From an uncultured Paracoccaceae bacterium (GTDB lineage: Bacteria; Pseudomonadota; Alphaproteobacteria; Rhodobacterales; Rhodobacteraceae), in assembly GCA_947503925.1 (NCBI GenBank), contig CANNFQ010000003.1, positions 248,001-312,000 on the forward strand: 64,000 nt of DNA. The letters are read 5' to 3'. Under the pieces are notes generated by a model. The model saw only the letters and a program-made list of their open reading frames with translations, made no database searches and was not told the origin of the DNA. Below are positions 9,414 through 18,394 of this stretch, piece by piece. The translations under genes were made by a program, and so were the position numbers. Within the stretch, counting starts at the first letter, position 1, and every line of letters starts with the position of its first letter.

Positions 9414-10270
9414 TGAACGGCAAGCTGCGCAAACAAATCGGGGCCATCGCCACTTGGGTCCTGACATTCATCCTGATGGTGATCATCTGTGTGCCTGGCC
9501 TCTGGGTGGTGCTGACCGCTTTCCGCCCGAACGGTGAGGTGCTGGCAAAACCGCCAGTCTGGATCCCAGACAACCCCAGCCTGAATAACTTTGCCAAGAT
9601 CTTTGGCTTTGGGGCTGATCAGGTCGCCATTCCAGTACCCGCTTATTTCGCCAACTCCCTGATCATCGCGCTGACAAGCACGGCCATTGCGTTGCTGATC
9701 GGCATGTCGGGCGGTTATGCCTTTGCCCGCTATCGGTTCAGGTTCAAAAACGGGCTGTTTCTGGGGCTGATGCTATCACGGACGGTGCCGGGCATCGCAT
9801 TATCGCTGCCCATTTTCATGATCTGGAGCCGGATTGGCCTGATCGACGCCAAACTCGGCCTGATCATTGTCTATGTCGCGTTGAACGTACCCTTCACCAT
9901 CTGGCTGATCGACGGGTTCTTTCGTCAAATCCCCAAGGAAATGTCAGAGGCCGCGCAGGTCGATGGCTGCACACGCTGGCAGGCATTCTGGAAAATCGAA
10001 TTTCCACTGGCCAAATCGGGTATCGCAAGTGCGGGCATTTTTGCGTTCCTGACCTCTTGGAACGAATATGCGCTGGCCTCGAACTTGACGCGTTCAACCG
10101 ACAGCAAAACCTTGCCGGTGGGTCTGATGGATTTTACCGCGCAATTCACAATCGACTGGGCAGGCATGTCTGCCATGGCGGTGATTATCATCATCCCCGC
10201 GCTGATCCTGACCTTTCTTGTGCAAAAACACCTCATCGCTGGCCTCACATTCGGCGGCGTCAAAGGATAG
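9410..10270 (+). CDS. Sugar ABC transporter permease (MalG-like)
   Basis: This 286-residue membrane protein has six predicted segments and an EAA loop (EAAQVDGCTRWQAFWKIEFP, about residues 181-200), the MalG-type partner of the preceding permease. Two ATGs in a row (9410, 9413) overlap the upstream TGA, with GGAGGGG just before them; translation is almost certainly coupled. It is followed after 3 bp by the ATPase gene. Confidence 0.92.
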   Translation: MMNGKLRKQIGAIATWVLTFILMVIICVPGLWVVLTAFRPNGEVLAKPPVWIPDNPSLNNFAKIFGFGADQVAIPVPAYFANSLIIALTSTAIALLIGMSGGYAFARYRFRFKNGLFLGLMLSRTVPGIALSLPIFMIWSRIGLIDAKLGLIIVYVALNVPFTIWLIDGFFRQIPKEMSEAAQVDGCTRWQAFWKIEFPLAKSGIASAGIFAFLTSWNEYALASNLTRSTDSKTLPVGLMDFTAQFTIDWAGMSAMAVIIIIPALILTFLVQKHLIAGLTFGGVKG

Positions 10271-10273
10271 AAT

Positions 10274-11368
10274 ATGGCCGAAATTAAGCTTAACAACGTC
10301 ATCAAACGCTACGGCAAAACCGAGGTCGTACACGGGATCAACCTTGATATCGCCCATAACGAATTTGTCGTTCTGGTGGGGCCGTCGGGATGCGGAAAAT
10401 CAACCACATTGCGGATGATCGCGGGATTGGAAGACATCTCTGACGGCACCGTGTCTATCGGCCCCGGCGTTGTGAACGACTTGCCCCCGCGCAAGCGCAA
10501 TATCTCGATGGTTTTTCAGAACTACGCGCTTTACCCGCATATGTCAGTGCGCGAAAATCTGGGATTTGGACTAAAGATTGCCAAACAGGATGAGGCCACA
10601 ATCACCGCCCGCGTGGATGAGGCTGCCGACATCCTTGGCCTTGATGAATTGCTGGAGCGTACACCAGCTGAGCTTTCCGGCGGGCAGCGCCAACGGGTTG
10701 CCATGGGCCGCGCCATCGTACGCCACCCCGAAGCATTCCTGTTTGACGAACCCTTGTCGAACCTTGATGCAAAACTGCGCGTACAGATGCGGACCGAGAT
10801 CAAAAAACTGCACCAGAAGGTAAAAACCACCGTGGTCTATGTGACCCATGATCAGGTGGAGGCGATGACGCTGGCCGACCGGATCGTGGTTATGAAAGAC
10901 GGTCATATCGAACAGGTCGGCACCCCGATGAAAGTGTTCAATCATCCGGTCAACACATTCGTGGCCAGTTTTATCGGATCCCCCCCGATGAACCTGCTAC
11001 CCGCCACCATCACTGGCGCCGACGTCGTGTTCGCTGACGGTAAATCCCTTCCCGTTCCAACGCGACTGGCCGACAGGGTGCGCGATGGGCAAGAAGTCAT
11101 CTTTGGCCTACGCCCCGATGATCTGACCCCCGTTGGCCATGGCATTGCCGAAAGCGGTGACAGCGCCCGGCTGACGCTGGATGTCACGCTGTCCGAATTA
11201 CTGGGCACCGAAACCATCCTTTACACCAGCATCGCGGGGCAAGAGGCGCAGGGCAAGATGTTTGGGGCCCGTGAGGTCGCACCGGGCGAGACCTTGGAAT
11301 TTGACGTCGCAATGGACCGGGCGCATTTGTTTGATGCCGCCACAGGCAAATCTGTCAGGGTTGATTGA
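10274..11368 (+). CDS. ABC transporter ATP-binding protein, MalK/UgpC type
   Basis: The 364-residue protein has Walker A GPSGCGKSTT, signature LSGGQRQRVAMGRA, Walker B FLFDEPLSNLD, and an H-loop HDQ. It ends in a C-terminal OB-type (TOBE) regulatory domain (about 240-364) as in MalK/UgpC. These subunits energise CUT1 sugar importers. Its stop codon overlaps the start of the dehydratase gene by 1 bp, tying uptake to catabolism. Confidence 0.93.
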   Translation: MAEIKLNNVIKRYGKTEVVHGINLDIAHNEFVVLVGPSGCGKSTTLRMIAGLEDISDGTVSIGPGVVNDLPPRKRNISMVFQNYALYPHMSVRENLGFGLKIAKQDEATITARVDEAADILGLDELLERTPAELSGGQRQRVAMGRAIVRHPEAFLFDEPLSNLDAKLRVQMRTEIKKLHQKVKTTVVYVTHDQVEAMTLADRIVVMKDGHIEQVGTPMKVFNHPVNTFVASFIGSPPMNLLPATITGADVVFADGKSLPVPTRLADRVRDGQEVIFGLRPDDLTPVGHGIAESGDSARLTLDVTLSELLGTETILYTSIAGQEAQGKMFGAREVAPGETLEFDVAMDRAHLFDAATGKSVRVD

Positions 11369-12480
11369 TGGCACAGATTGTCAATGCCGAGGTTCTGATG
11401 GTCGATCTTGTGCCCAAGGTCACGCGAACCGATGCGATTCAGTCATTCGTATCGCAAGAAACGCCGATTCTGCGCCTGACCGATGCGGATGGGCAAATTG
11501 GCACGGGCTATTGCTACACAATCGGCTCTGGCGGACCTGCGATTGTCAGCCTGCTGCGAGACACATTGTTGCCACTGACGATCGGGCGGGAAGCCGAAGA
11601 GATTGAAGCCATTTGGCGTGATCTGCTTTTGGCGACCCACGCCACGGCTGTCGGGCCGATCACCTCACTTGCTTTGGCCGCAATCGACACCGCGCTTTGG
11701 GATTTGCGTTGCCTGCGGGCTAAACTGCCGCTGTGGCAGATGGCAGGCGGCGCCAAGTCCACGGTGCCGATGTATTCCACCGAAGGCGGCTGGCTGCATA
11801 TTCCGACAGAGGATTTGGTGACAGATGCGCTCGCCATGCGGGAGAGAGGCTTTGCCGGATCCAAGATCAAGATCGGCAAACCAACCCTGGCTGAAGATCG
11901 AGCCCGGCTCAAGGCGGTGCGCGATGCCGTCGGCCCAACCTATCAGATCCTTGTTGATGCTAACCAATCTTTCACATTGGCGGAGGCGCGACGGCGGGCC
12001 GATATGTTGGCCACATTTGATATCGGCTGGTTCGAAGAGCCGCTGCCCGCTGATGATGTGGGCGCGCATGTGCAATTGACTGCCGCTTCACTCGTGCCCA
12101 TCGCGGTCGGCGAAAGCTTGTATTCGCTCAGCCAGTTCAAGGATTATCTGGCCATGGACGCATGCACGATTGTGCAGGCGGATGTGGCCCGCGTTGGTGG
12201 CATCACACCTTGGCTCAAAATCGCGCATATGGCCGAGGCATTCAACGTCGCCATATGCCCGCATTTCCTGATGGAACTGCATGTCAGCCTGACGTGTGCT
12301 GTGCCCAATGCGCCGATGCTGGAATACATCCCGCAGCTTGATGATATCACGACATCACGGCTTGATATTCAAAACGGTCAGGCCCACGCGCCCGATGCGC
12401 CAGGGCTGGGCATCGCCTGGGATTGGGACGCAATTGCATCACGGTCCGTCGCGGGTCTGAACGCAACGATAGAAAGGTAG
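11368..12480 (+). CDS. Mandelate racemase/muconate lactonizing enzyme family sugar-acid dehydratase
   Basis: This is an enolase-superfamily protein of 370 aa. The visible catalytic set is KIKIG (acid/base lysines), VDANQ, WFEEP and GES (three metal ligands), and PHF (a histidine base), which fits aldonate dehydratases such as those for fuconate or rhamnonate. ATG 11368 shares one base with the upstream TGA. The expected reaction is loss of water from an aldonate to give the 2-keto-3-deoxy acid. The mutarotase, SDR and FAH neighbours support a 6-deoxyhexonate substrate, but specificity is not proven. Confidence 0.85.
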   Translation: MAQIVNAEVLMVDLVPKVTRTDAIQSFVSQETPILRLTDADGQIGTGYCYTIGSGGPAIVSLLRDTLLPLTIGREAEEIEAIWRDLLLATHATAVGPITSLALAAIDTALWDLRCLRAKLPLWQMAGGAKSTVPMYSTEGGWLHIPTEDLVTDALAMRERGFAGSKIKIGKPTLAEDRARLKAVRDAVGPTYQILVDANQSFTLAEARRRADMLATFDIGWFEEPLPADDVGAHVQLTAASLVPIAVGESLYSLSQFKDYLAMDACTIVQADVARVGGITPWLKIAHMAEAFNVAICPHFLMELHVSLTCAVPNAPMLEYIPQLDDITTSRLDIQNGQAHAPDAPGLGIAWDWDAIASRSVAGLNATIER

Positions 12481-12483
12481 ATC

Positions 12484-12816
12484 ATGGAACGTATGGCAAT
12501 GGTGATCGGCATCAAACCTGATCAAATTCCGGACTATAAACGGCTTCACGCGGATACCTGGCCTGAAATTCTGGCCCAGATCAGCGCATGCAACATCCGC
12601 AATTATTCGATCTATCTGCGCGAACCGGAAAACCTGTTATTTGGCTATTGGGAGTATCACGGAACAGATTTTGCAGCCGACGCCGCCAAGATGGCCGCAG
12701 ACCCCAAAACGCAGGAATGGTGGGATATCTGCATGCCCATGCAATCCCCGCTGGACACCCGCAAGGAAGGCGAATGGTGGGCGATGATGGAAGAGGTGTT
12801 TCACCATGACGGATAA
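12484..12816 (+). CDS. L-rhamnose/L-fucose-type mutarotase (RhaM family)
   Basis: The 110-residue protein is a full-length match in layout to RhaM-type mutarotases: YKRLHADTWPEILAQIS near the N terminus, NIRNYSIYLRE, LFGYWEY, and a tryptophan-rich end (TQEWWDICMPMQ). These enzymes speed the alpha/beta anomer exchange of L-rhamnose or L-fucose. It starts 3 bp after the dehydratase gene and overlaps the RraA-like gene by 11 bp. It is the clearest hint that the locus handles a 6-deoxy sugar. Confidence 0.88.
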   Translation: MERMAMVIGIKPDQIPDYKRLHADTWPEILAQISACNIRNYSIYLREPENLLFGYWEYHGTDFAADAAKMAADPKTQEWWDICMPMQSPLDTRKEGEWWAMMEEVFHHDG

Positions 12817-13456
12817 CCGGCTTGGGCAACTTCAGGGCTGCTATACCAGCGTCATTCACGACGTCATGCGCGCGATGGGGCGGCGCAATTTCACGCTGCC
12901 GCCACGGATCACACCGCTACAGCCTGACATGGTCCTGTGCGGTCCGGCCTGGACGGTTGAGGGGCGGGTCGATGAAACCGCCGATCCGCATGAAACCCTG
13001 CTGGCCTGGACCGGCCTGCTGTCCAAGGCCAAGCCGGGGCATATCTGGACCGCGCAGCCACATACCCACCAGATCGCCCAAATGGGCGAACTGTCTGCAG
13101 AAACCCTGCATGGCAAGGGCGTGCTGGGTTGTGTACTGGATGGTGGGCTACGGGATTCGAATTTCATTCTCAAACTTGGCCTGCCATGCTGGCGCACCCA
13201 TCACACGCCGCGCGATATTGTCGGTTTCTGGCTGCCCACCGCGACCGAAGTGGATATCATGATCGAAGATGTGCTGATCCGCCCCGGCGATTGGTTGCAC
13301 GGGGACCGTGACGGGATGGTCTGTATACCGGCAGAGATTTTGGAGGATGTTATCGATCAATCCCTGTCCGCCATGCAGACCGAAAACAAGGTGCGCAGGG
13401 CCATTCTGGATGGCACTGACCCGCAAGAGGCCTATCTGGCCTATGGGAAGTTTTAA
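12806..13456 (+). CDS. RraA-like / HMG aldolase family protein
   Basis: This 216-residue protein has the family core DGGLRDS (about residues 112-118) and a late DWLHGDRDGMVCIP segment, as in RraA-like metal-dependent aldolases and decarboxylases. Despite the name, stand-alone members in catabolic loci usually cleave or decarboxylate 2-oxo acids rather than regulate RNase E. It overlaps the mutarotase gene by 11 bp. Here it could split a keto-deoxy acid or process oxaloacetate-like products; the substrate is open. Confidence 0.83.
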   Translation: MTDNRLGQLQGCYTSVIHDVMRAMGRRNFTLPPRITPLQPDMVLCGPAWTVEGRVDETADPHETLLAWTGLLSKAKPGHIWTAQPHTHQIAQMGELSAETLHGKGVLGCVLDGGLRDSNFILKLGLPCWRTHHTPRDIVGFWLPTATEVDIMIEDVLIRPGDWLHGDRDGMVCIPAEILEDVIDQSLSAMQTENKVRRAILDGTDPQEAYLAYGKF

Positions 13457-13459
13457 CTG

Positions 13460-13768
13460 ATGCCAGACATCGACCCACGGCTGATCATCCTTAATGACCA
13501 TGACACCGTGGCCGTTGTGCGATGCGCCATTGATGCGGGCGAAAAGGTGCAGATCGGTGATGCCGTGGTCACGCTGATGCAGGCCGTCACAATGGGGCAC
13601 AAACTGGCGCGGGCGTCGATGCAACCCGGCGACAAGGTGCTGAAATATGGTGTGCCGATTGGGTCTGCCACCACGGCCATTGCAGTTGGCGATCACGTCC
13701 ACTTGCACAATATGAAAAGCGACTACACCCCCACCTATGCCCTGACCGAAACAGGAGACATTGCATGA
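13460..13768 (+). CDS. UxaA-type dehydratase, small N-terminal (SAF) subunit
   Basis: The 102-residue protein corresponds to the separate SAF domain of split altronate/galactarate-type dehydratases (HDTVAVVRCAIDAGEKVQIG, HKLARASMQPGDKVLKYGVPIG, VHLHN). In single-chain UxaA this is the N-terminal domain. It overlaps the large-subunit gene by 4 bp (ATGA). Related split pairs also include sulfolactate sulfo-lyase, so the substrate is not certain; the context points to a sugar acid. Confidence 0.85.
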   Translation: MPDIDPRLIILNDHDTVAVVRCAIDAGEKVQIGDAVVTLMQAVTMGHKLARASMQPGDKVLKYGVPIGSATTAIAVGDHVHLHNMKSDYTPTYALTETGDIA

Positions 13769-14955
13769 CAATGCAAGGCTATCTGCGCGCCGACGGGCGC
13801 AAGGGCATCCGCAATCAGGTTATCGTCGCCTATCTGGTCGAATGTGCCCATCACGTCGCCCGCGAAATCGCACTGCTTGACCGGGAAAAAGCCCATGTCA
13901 TCGGATTTCCGGGCTGCTTTCCCAACCCATACGCCCAGAAAATGATGGAACGGCTATGCACGCACCCGAATGTCGGGGCCGTGTTGCTCGTGTCGCTGGG
14001 CTGCGAAAGCTTCAACCGCGTGCAGTTGGAACGCGTCGTGGCCGATAGCGGCAGGCCGGTTGAAACCCTTGTTATCCAGAAAACCGGCGGCACCAAAAGT
14101 GCAATTGAACGCGGCAGGGCGTTTGTGGCCGACGCCGTTAACACGCTGGACAACACACCACGCGCGCCGATGGAACTGTCCGATCTGGTGATCGGCACGG
14201 TTTGTGGCGGGTCTGACGGGACAAGCGGGATTTCCGGCAACCCGGCAACAGGCCGCGCCTTTGATCAACTTGTGGCCGCCGGGGCCACCTGCATTTTTGA
14301 AGAAACGGGCGAGTTGATCGGTTGCGAAGATATCATGGCCAGCCGCGCCGCCACCCCCGAACTGGCGATTGAACTGCGCGCATCGGTGGAGAAAGCAGCG
14401 CGGTATTATGCAGAATTGGGCTATGGCAGCTTTGCATCCGGCAATGCAGATGGCGGATTATCCACGATCGAGGAAAAATCGATGGGCGCCTATGCCAAAT
14501 CCGGCGCGTCCCCAATCTCGGGCCTGATCAAACCGGGGGACATCCCACCCAAGGGCGGGCTGTACCTGATGGATGTGGTGCCTGACGGGCCGGTACAATT
14601 CGGCTTTCCCAATATCTCGGACAATGCCGAAATTGTTGAGATGATGGCATCCGGCGCGCATATGACAATTTTTGTAACCGGGCGCGGCTCTGTCGTTGGG
14701 TCCGCCATTTCGCCAGTCATCAAAGTGGCGGCAAATCCAGATATGTATGAACGGCTGCATGAAGACATGGACATCAATGCAGGGCGGATCATTTCCGGGA
14801 CAGCCGATCTTGAAACCGTAGGTGCCGAAATCATGGACTTGGTCGGGCAGGTTGCCGCCGGGGAACCGACCAAGTCCGAACAGCTTGGGCATCAGGAATT
14901 CATCCTGACCTATAAAAGCTTTGAACCCATTGGCCCGGCTTGTCTGCCCGCCTGA
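13765..14955 (+). CDS. UxaA-type dehydratase, large catalytic subunit
   Basis: This 396-residue protein corresponds to the C-terminal part of altronate dehydratase. It has conserved cysteines in FPGCFPNPYAQK, LLVSLGCESF and VIGTVCGGSDGTSGISGNP, which probably bind the catalytic metal. It is paired with the 102-aa SAF subunit by a 4-bp overlap. With the enolase-superfamily enzyme upstream the operon has two unrelated candidate sugar-acid dehydratases, suggesting two entry substrates or two stereoisomers. Confidence 0.87.
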   Translation: MTMQGYLRADGRKGIRNQVIVAYLVECAHHVAREIALLDREKAHVIGFPGCFPNPYAQKMMERLCTHPNVGAVLLVSLGCESFNRVQLERVVADSGRPVETLVIQKTGGTKSAIERGRAFVADAVNTLDNTPRAPMELSDLVIGTVCGGSDGTSGISGNPATGRAFDQLVAAGATCIFEETGELIGCEDIMASRAATPELAIELRASVEKAARYYAELGYGSFASGNADGGLSTIEEKSMGAYAKSGASPISGLIKPGDIPPKGGLYLMDVVPDGPVQFGFPNISDNAEIVEMMASGAHMTIFVTGRGSVVGSAISPVIKVAANPDMYERLHEDMDINAGRIISGTADLETVGAEIMDLVGQVAAGEPTKSEQLGHQEFILTYKSFEPIGPACLPA

Positions 14956-14968
14956 AGAAGGACAAAAA

Positions 14969-15706
14969 ATGAACCGACTCACCGCAAAAACCTGTCTTGT
15001 GACCGCCGCCGGGCAAGGGATCGGGCGCGCCTCTGCACTGGCCATGCAGGCCGAAGGGGCCACTGTCATTGCCAGCGATGTGAACGGTGCCGCCCTGTCA
15101 GAACTGGCCGATCTGGGGCTGCAAACGCTGAAACTGGACGTGACCGATACGGCATCTATCGCCAACGCGCTGGACGTCACGGGCGGCGTGGACGTGTTGT
15201 TCAACTGCGCAGGGTTCGTGGCGCATGGGACCATTCTGGACTGTGACGAAGACCAATGGGCCTTTTCCAATGACCTGAATGTCACGGCAATGTATCGGAT
15301 GTGCCGGGCGTTTCTACCCGCCATGCTGGACCGCGGTAGCGGGTCGATCATCAACATGTCGTCGGTGGCCTCATCCGTGATTGCGGCACCAAACCGGTTC
15401 GCCTACGGCACGACAAAGGCAGCGGTGATCGGGATGACAAAAGCGATTGCGGCTGATTTCATCACCCAAGGCGTGCGATGCAATGCGATCTGCCCCGGCA
15501 CGGTCGAAAGCCCGTCGCTTGAACAACGGCTTCATGACACGGGCGATTATGATGCGGCACGCGCGGCGTTTATCGCGCGGCAGCCCATCGGGCGGATCGG
15601 TAAAGCAGAGGAAATTGCAGCCCTTGTGGTGCATCTCGCATCGGATGAAAGTGCCTATACGACAGGCCACGCCCATATCATTGATGGCGGCTGGTCCAAT
15701 ACATAA
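14969..15706 (+). CDS. SDR family dehydrogenase, likely 2-keto-3-deoxy-sugar-acid dehydrogenase
   Basis: A classical short-chain dehydrogenase of 245 aa with the NAD motif TAAGQGIGRA, a serine (INMSSVASS) and the YGTTK catalytic pair (near residue 150). ATG 14969 follows AAGAAGGA. The sequence style and the FAH gene 11 bp downstream match pathways in which a 2-keto-3-deoxy-L-fuconate or -rhamnonate is oxidised to the 2,4-diketo acid before hydrolysis. That assignment rests on context and resemblance. Confidence 0.86.
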   Translation: MNRLTAKTCLVTAAGQGIGRASALAMQAEGATVIASDVNGAALSELADLGLQTLKLDVTDTASIANALDVTGGVDVLFNCAGFVAHGTILDCDEDQWAFSNDLNVTAMYRMCRAFLPAMLDRGSGSIINMSSVASSVIAAPNRFAYGTTKAAVIGMTKAIAADFITQGVRCNAICPGTVESPSLEQRLHDTGDYDAARAAFIARQPIGRIGKAEEIAALVVHLASDESAYTTGHAHIIDGGWSNT

Positions 15707-15717
15707 GGATTGATTGA

Positions 15718-16566
15718 ATGAAGCTTCTCAGATTTGGCGCCGGGGGCGCAGAAAAACCGGGCATTCTTGATGCAGATGGGACGATCCGCGATTTGTCCTC
15801 GGTTGTGGATGACATCGCCGGTGATGCGTTATCCGACAACGGGTTGGCCAAGATCGCGGCAACTGACCTGTCGCAACTGCCAACCGTCCCCGCCGATGCC
15901 CGGCTTGGGCCTTGCGTGTCCGGCACCGGAAAATTCATCTGCATCGGCCTGAACTATGCCGATCACGCGGCCGAAAGCGGGATGGAAGTGCCATCAGAAC
16001 CGGTAATGTTCATGAAAGCCACCAGCGCAATCTGCGGCCCCAATGACCCGATTATTATCCCGCGCGGATCGGAAAAGACCGATTGGGAGGTCGAACTGGC
16101 CGTCATCATCGGCAAGCGCGCCAAATATGTGAGCGAAGCCGACGCCATGGACTATGTGGCCGGATATGCCGTGACCAATGATGTGTCCGAACGGGCGTTT
16201 CAGATCGAACGCGCAGGCCAATGGACCAAGGGCAAAAGCTGTGACAACTACGGCCAGTTGGGTCCGTGGCTGGTGACCAAGGACGAAATCGCCGATCCAC
16301 AGAACCTGTCGATGTGGCTGACCGTCAATGGGAAGAAAATGCAGGACGGGTCAACGAAAACAATGGTTTATGGGGTCGCTCACCTCGTCAGTTACCTCAG
16401 CCAGTTCATGTCGCTTATGCCCGGTGACGTGATTTCAACCGGCACCCCGCCCGGTGTTGGCATGGGCCAGAAACCCCAACAATATCTGCGACCCGGTGAT
16501 GTGGTTGAACTGGGCATTGACGGGCTTGGCCAACAAAAACAGCAGGCAATCGCAGATCCAGAATAG
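15718..16566 (+). CDS. FAH family hydrolase, likely 2,4-diketo-3-deoxy-sugar-acid hydrolase
   Basis: The 282-residue protein has the fumarylacetoacetate-hydrolase fold: FICIGLNYADHAAESG, the metal ligands in DWEVELAVIIGKRA and NDVSERAFQ, and GDVISTGTPPGVG near the end. In non-phosphorylative L-fucose/L-rhamnose pathways this family cleaves the 2,4-diketo acid to pyruvate and L-lactate. It follows the SDR gene directly and precedes the lactonase-type amidohydrolase. Annotation pipelines often call such proteins ureidoglycolate lyase; the context argues against that. Confidence 0.88.
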   Translation: MKLLRFGAGGAEKPGILDADGTIRDLSSVVDDIAGDALSDNGLAKIAATDLSQLPTVPADARLGPCVSGTGKFICIGLNYADHAAESGMEVPSEPVMFMKATSAICGPNDPIIIPRGSEKTDWEVELAVIIGKRAKYVSEADAMDYVAGYAVTNDVSERAFQIERAGQWTKGKSCDNYGQLGPWLVTKDEIADPQNLSMWLTVNGKKMQDGSTKTMVYGVAHLVSYLSQFMSLMPGDVISTGTPPGVGMGQKPQQYLRPGDVVELGIDGLGQQKQQAIADPE

Positions 16567-16577
16567 GAGATGATACC

Positions 16578-17432
16578 ATGGTCACGCTGATCGATACCCA
16601 CCAGCATTTTGTCTATCCCGATGTCGCAGGCTACGGATGGACAGATGGTATTCCACCCCTGGCCGATAAGGCGTTTCCGCTGGAACGCTATGCCGAATTG
16701 ACGACTGGCCACGATGTTGCCGGGACGTTGTTTATGGAAACCGGTGTCGATGACGCGGATTATCAGGCCGAGGCGCGGCATGTCGCAACCCTTGCCAAAC
16801 AGCAGGGCAGCGGCATCCTTGGCCTGATCGCATCTTGCCGGCCAGAGGAGGATGCATGCTTCACTGATTGGCTGGATGAATGCGCTGACCTTGGGGTCTT
16901 GGGCTATCGGCGGATTTTGCATGTAATGCCGGATGAGCTGTCAACCACAGACACATTCCGTCGAAACCTGCGAATACTGGGTGACCGTGGAAAACCATTC
17001 GACCTGTGCATGTTACCCAGACAGCTGAAGCTGGGGGCAGAATTAGCGCAGGTCTGCGACAACACCACGATCATCCTGAACCATTGCGGCGTGCCCGATA
17101 TCGCGGGCGATGGGTTAGACCCGTGGCGGGATCACATGACGGCACTTGCAGCCCTTCCCAACGTGTATTGCAAGCTGTCGGGCCTACTTGCCTATTGCAC
17201 CCCCGGCAATGCGACGCAGGAAGCAATACAGCCCTATGTTGATCATGCACTAGAGGTGTTCGGCCCCTCCCGCATGGTTTGGGGCAGCGACTGGCCCGTC
17301 GTGGAACTGACAAACGGGCTGCCTGATTGGCTGGATGTCACACAATCCTTGCTAGGTGCGTTATCGGCGGATGAGGCCTCCGCCATCGGCCATCAGAATG
17401 CAATAAAACTGTTTGGTTTGCCTCCGATCTGA
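16578..17432 (+). CDS. Amidohydrolase family protein, likely sugar lactonase
   Basis: A TIM-barrel metal hydrolase of 284 aa with the HxH motif at the start (DTHQHFVYP), a later ILNHCG histidine and a terminal MVWGSDWPV aspartate. These are the hallmarks of the COG3618-type lactonases, some of which open L-fucono- or L-rhamnono-lactone. It is the last enzyme gene of the operon, and would link sugar oxidation to the dehydratase step. Confidence 0.85.
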   Translation: MVTLIDTHQHFVYPDVAGYGWTDGIPPLADKAFPLERYAELTTGHDVAGTLFMETGVDDADYQAEARHVATLAKQQGSGILGLIASCRPEEDACFTDWLDECADLGVLGYRRILHVMPDELSTTDTFRRNLRILGDRGKPFDLCMLPRQLKLGAELAQVCDNTTIILNHCGVPDIAGDGLDPWRDHMTALAALPNVYCKLSGLLAYCTPGNATQEAIQPYVDHALEVFGPSRMVWGSDWPVVELTNGLPDWLDVTQSLLGALSADEASAIGHQNAIKLFGLPPI

Positions 17433-17450
17433 TCGCGCGGCACCAGACAG

Positions 17451-17470
17451 GTTTCGTTCCTTATCGAAAC
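17451..17470. promoter_or_regulatory. Inverted repeat ahead of the EamA transporter gene
   Basis: GTTTCG and CGAAAC flank an eight-base spacer, ending 16 bp before the ATG of the EamA gene. The dyad could be a small operator or a leader hairpin; there is no T tract, so it does not look like a terminator for the catabolic operon. Confidence 0.35.
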
Positions 17471-17486
17471 GCGATAGGCGCGAGAT

Positions 17487-18350
17487 ATGGATATCAAAGC
17501 AATCATCATGGGCCTGACCTTCGCGTTGATGTGGTCGTCGGCCTTCACATCGGCCCGGGTGATTGTGGAATACGCGCCGCCGCTGACGGCCCTTGCGTTA
17601 CGGTTCCTGATTTCAGGTCTGATCGGCGTCGGCATCGCGTCGGCATTGGGTCAGTCAATGCGCCTGACCCAACGCCAGTGGACCGGTGTCTTGGTCTTTG
17701 GGATTTGTCAGAACGCACTATATCTTGGGCTGAACTTTGTAGCGATGCAGACAATCGCCGCATCATTGGCCGCCATTATCGCTTCAACCATGCCGCTGTT
17801 GGTCGCACTGGCTGGATGGCTCGTCTTTGGAACAAAGGTCAAGCCGCTGGGACTGGCCGGGCTGGTTGCTGGGCTGGTCGGCGTGACGCTGATCATGGGG
17901 GCAAGGGTGCAGGGCGGGGTTGATCTATTTGGGTTGGGCCTATGTGTGCTGGGGGTGATTTCGCTTACCGTGGCCACAATGGCCGTGCTGGGGGCCTCAT
18001 CGGGCGGGAACGTGCTGATGATCGTCGGGCTACAAATGCTGGTTGGCAGTGTGGCACTATGGGGACCCGCGCTGATACTGGAAGACATGATCGTGACCTG
18101 GAACTGGCAACTGATCGTCGCTTTCATCTATACGACACTTGTGCCGGGATTGGGAGCAACGCTGATCTGGTTCCTATTGGTAGGGCGGATAGGGGCCGTG
18201 CGCGCATCGACCTTTCACTTCCTCAATCCGTTTTTCGGCGTGTTCATTGCGGCACTTTTGCTAAGCGAACGGGTGGGGGTACTGGACATCGTTGGCGTTG
18301 TGATCATCGCGGCGGGCATTCTGGCTGTACAGCTGTCCAAGCAGAGCTAA
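17487..18350 (+). CDS. EamA/DMT family transporter
   Basis: A 287-residue protein with ten hydrophobic segments in two EamA repeats, the standard drug/metabolite transporter form (GLTFALMWSSAFTSARVIVEYAPP at the start). It is in the same direction as the catabolic operon but separated by 54 bp and a dyad, so it may have its own control. Such proteins usually export metabolites; the cargo is unknown. Confidence 0.88.
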   Translation: MDIKAIIMGLTFALMWSSAFTSARVIVEYAPPLTALALRFLISGLIGVGIASALGQSMRLTQRQWTGVLVFGICQNALYLGLNFVAMQTIAASLAAIIASTMPLLVALAGWLVFGTKVKPLGLAGLVAGLVGVTLIMGARVQGGVDLFGLGLCVLGVISLTVATMAVLGASSGGNVLMIVGLQMLVGSVALWGPALILEDMIVTWNWQLIVAFIYTTLVPGLGATLIWFLLVGRIGAVRASTFHFLNPFFGVFIAALLLSERVGVLDIVGVVIIAAGILAVQLSKQS

Positions 18351-18394
18351 GACAACCTGTGCAGCGCGCGGGATAAGTACCCATTTTCTCGCTC

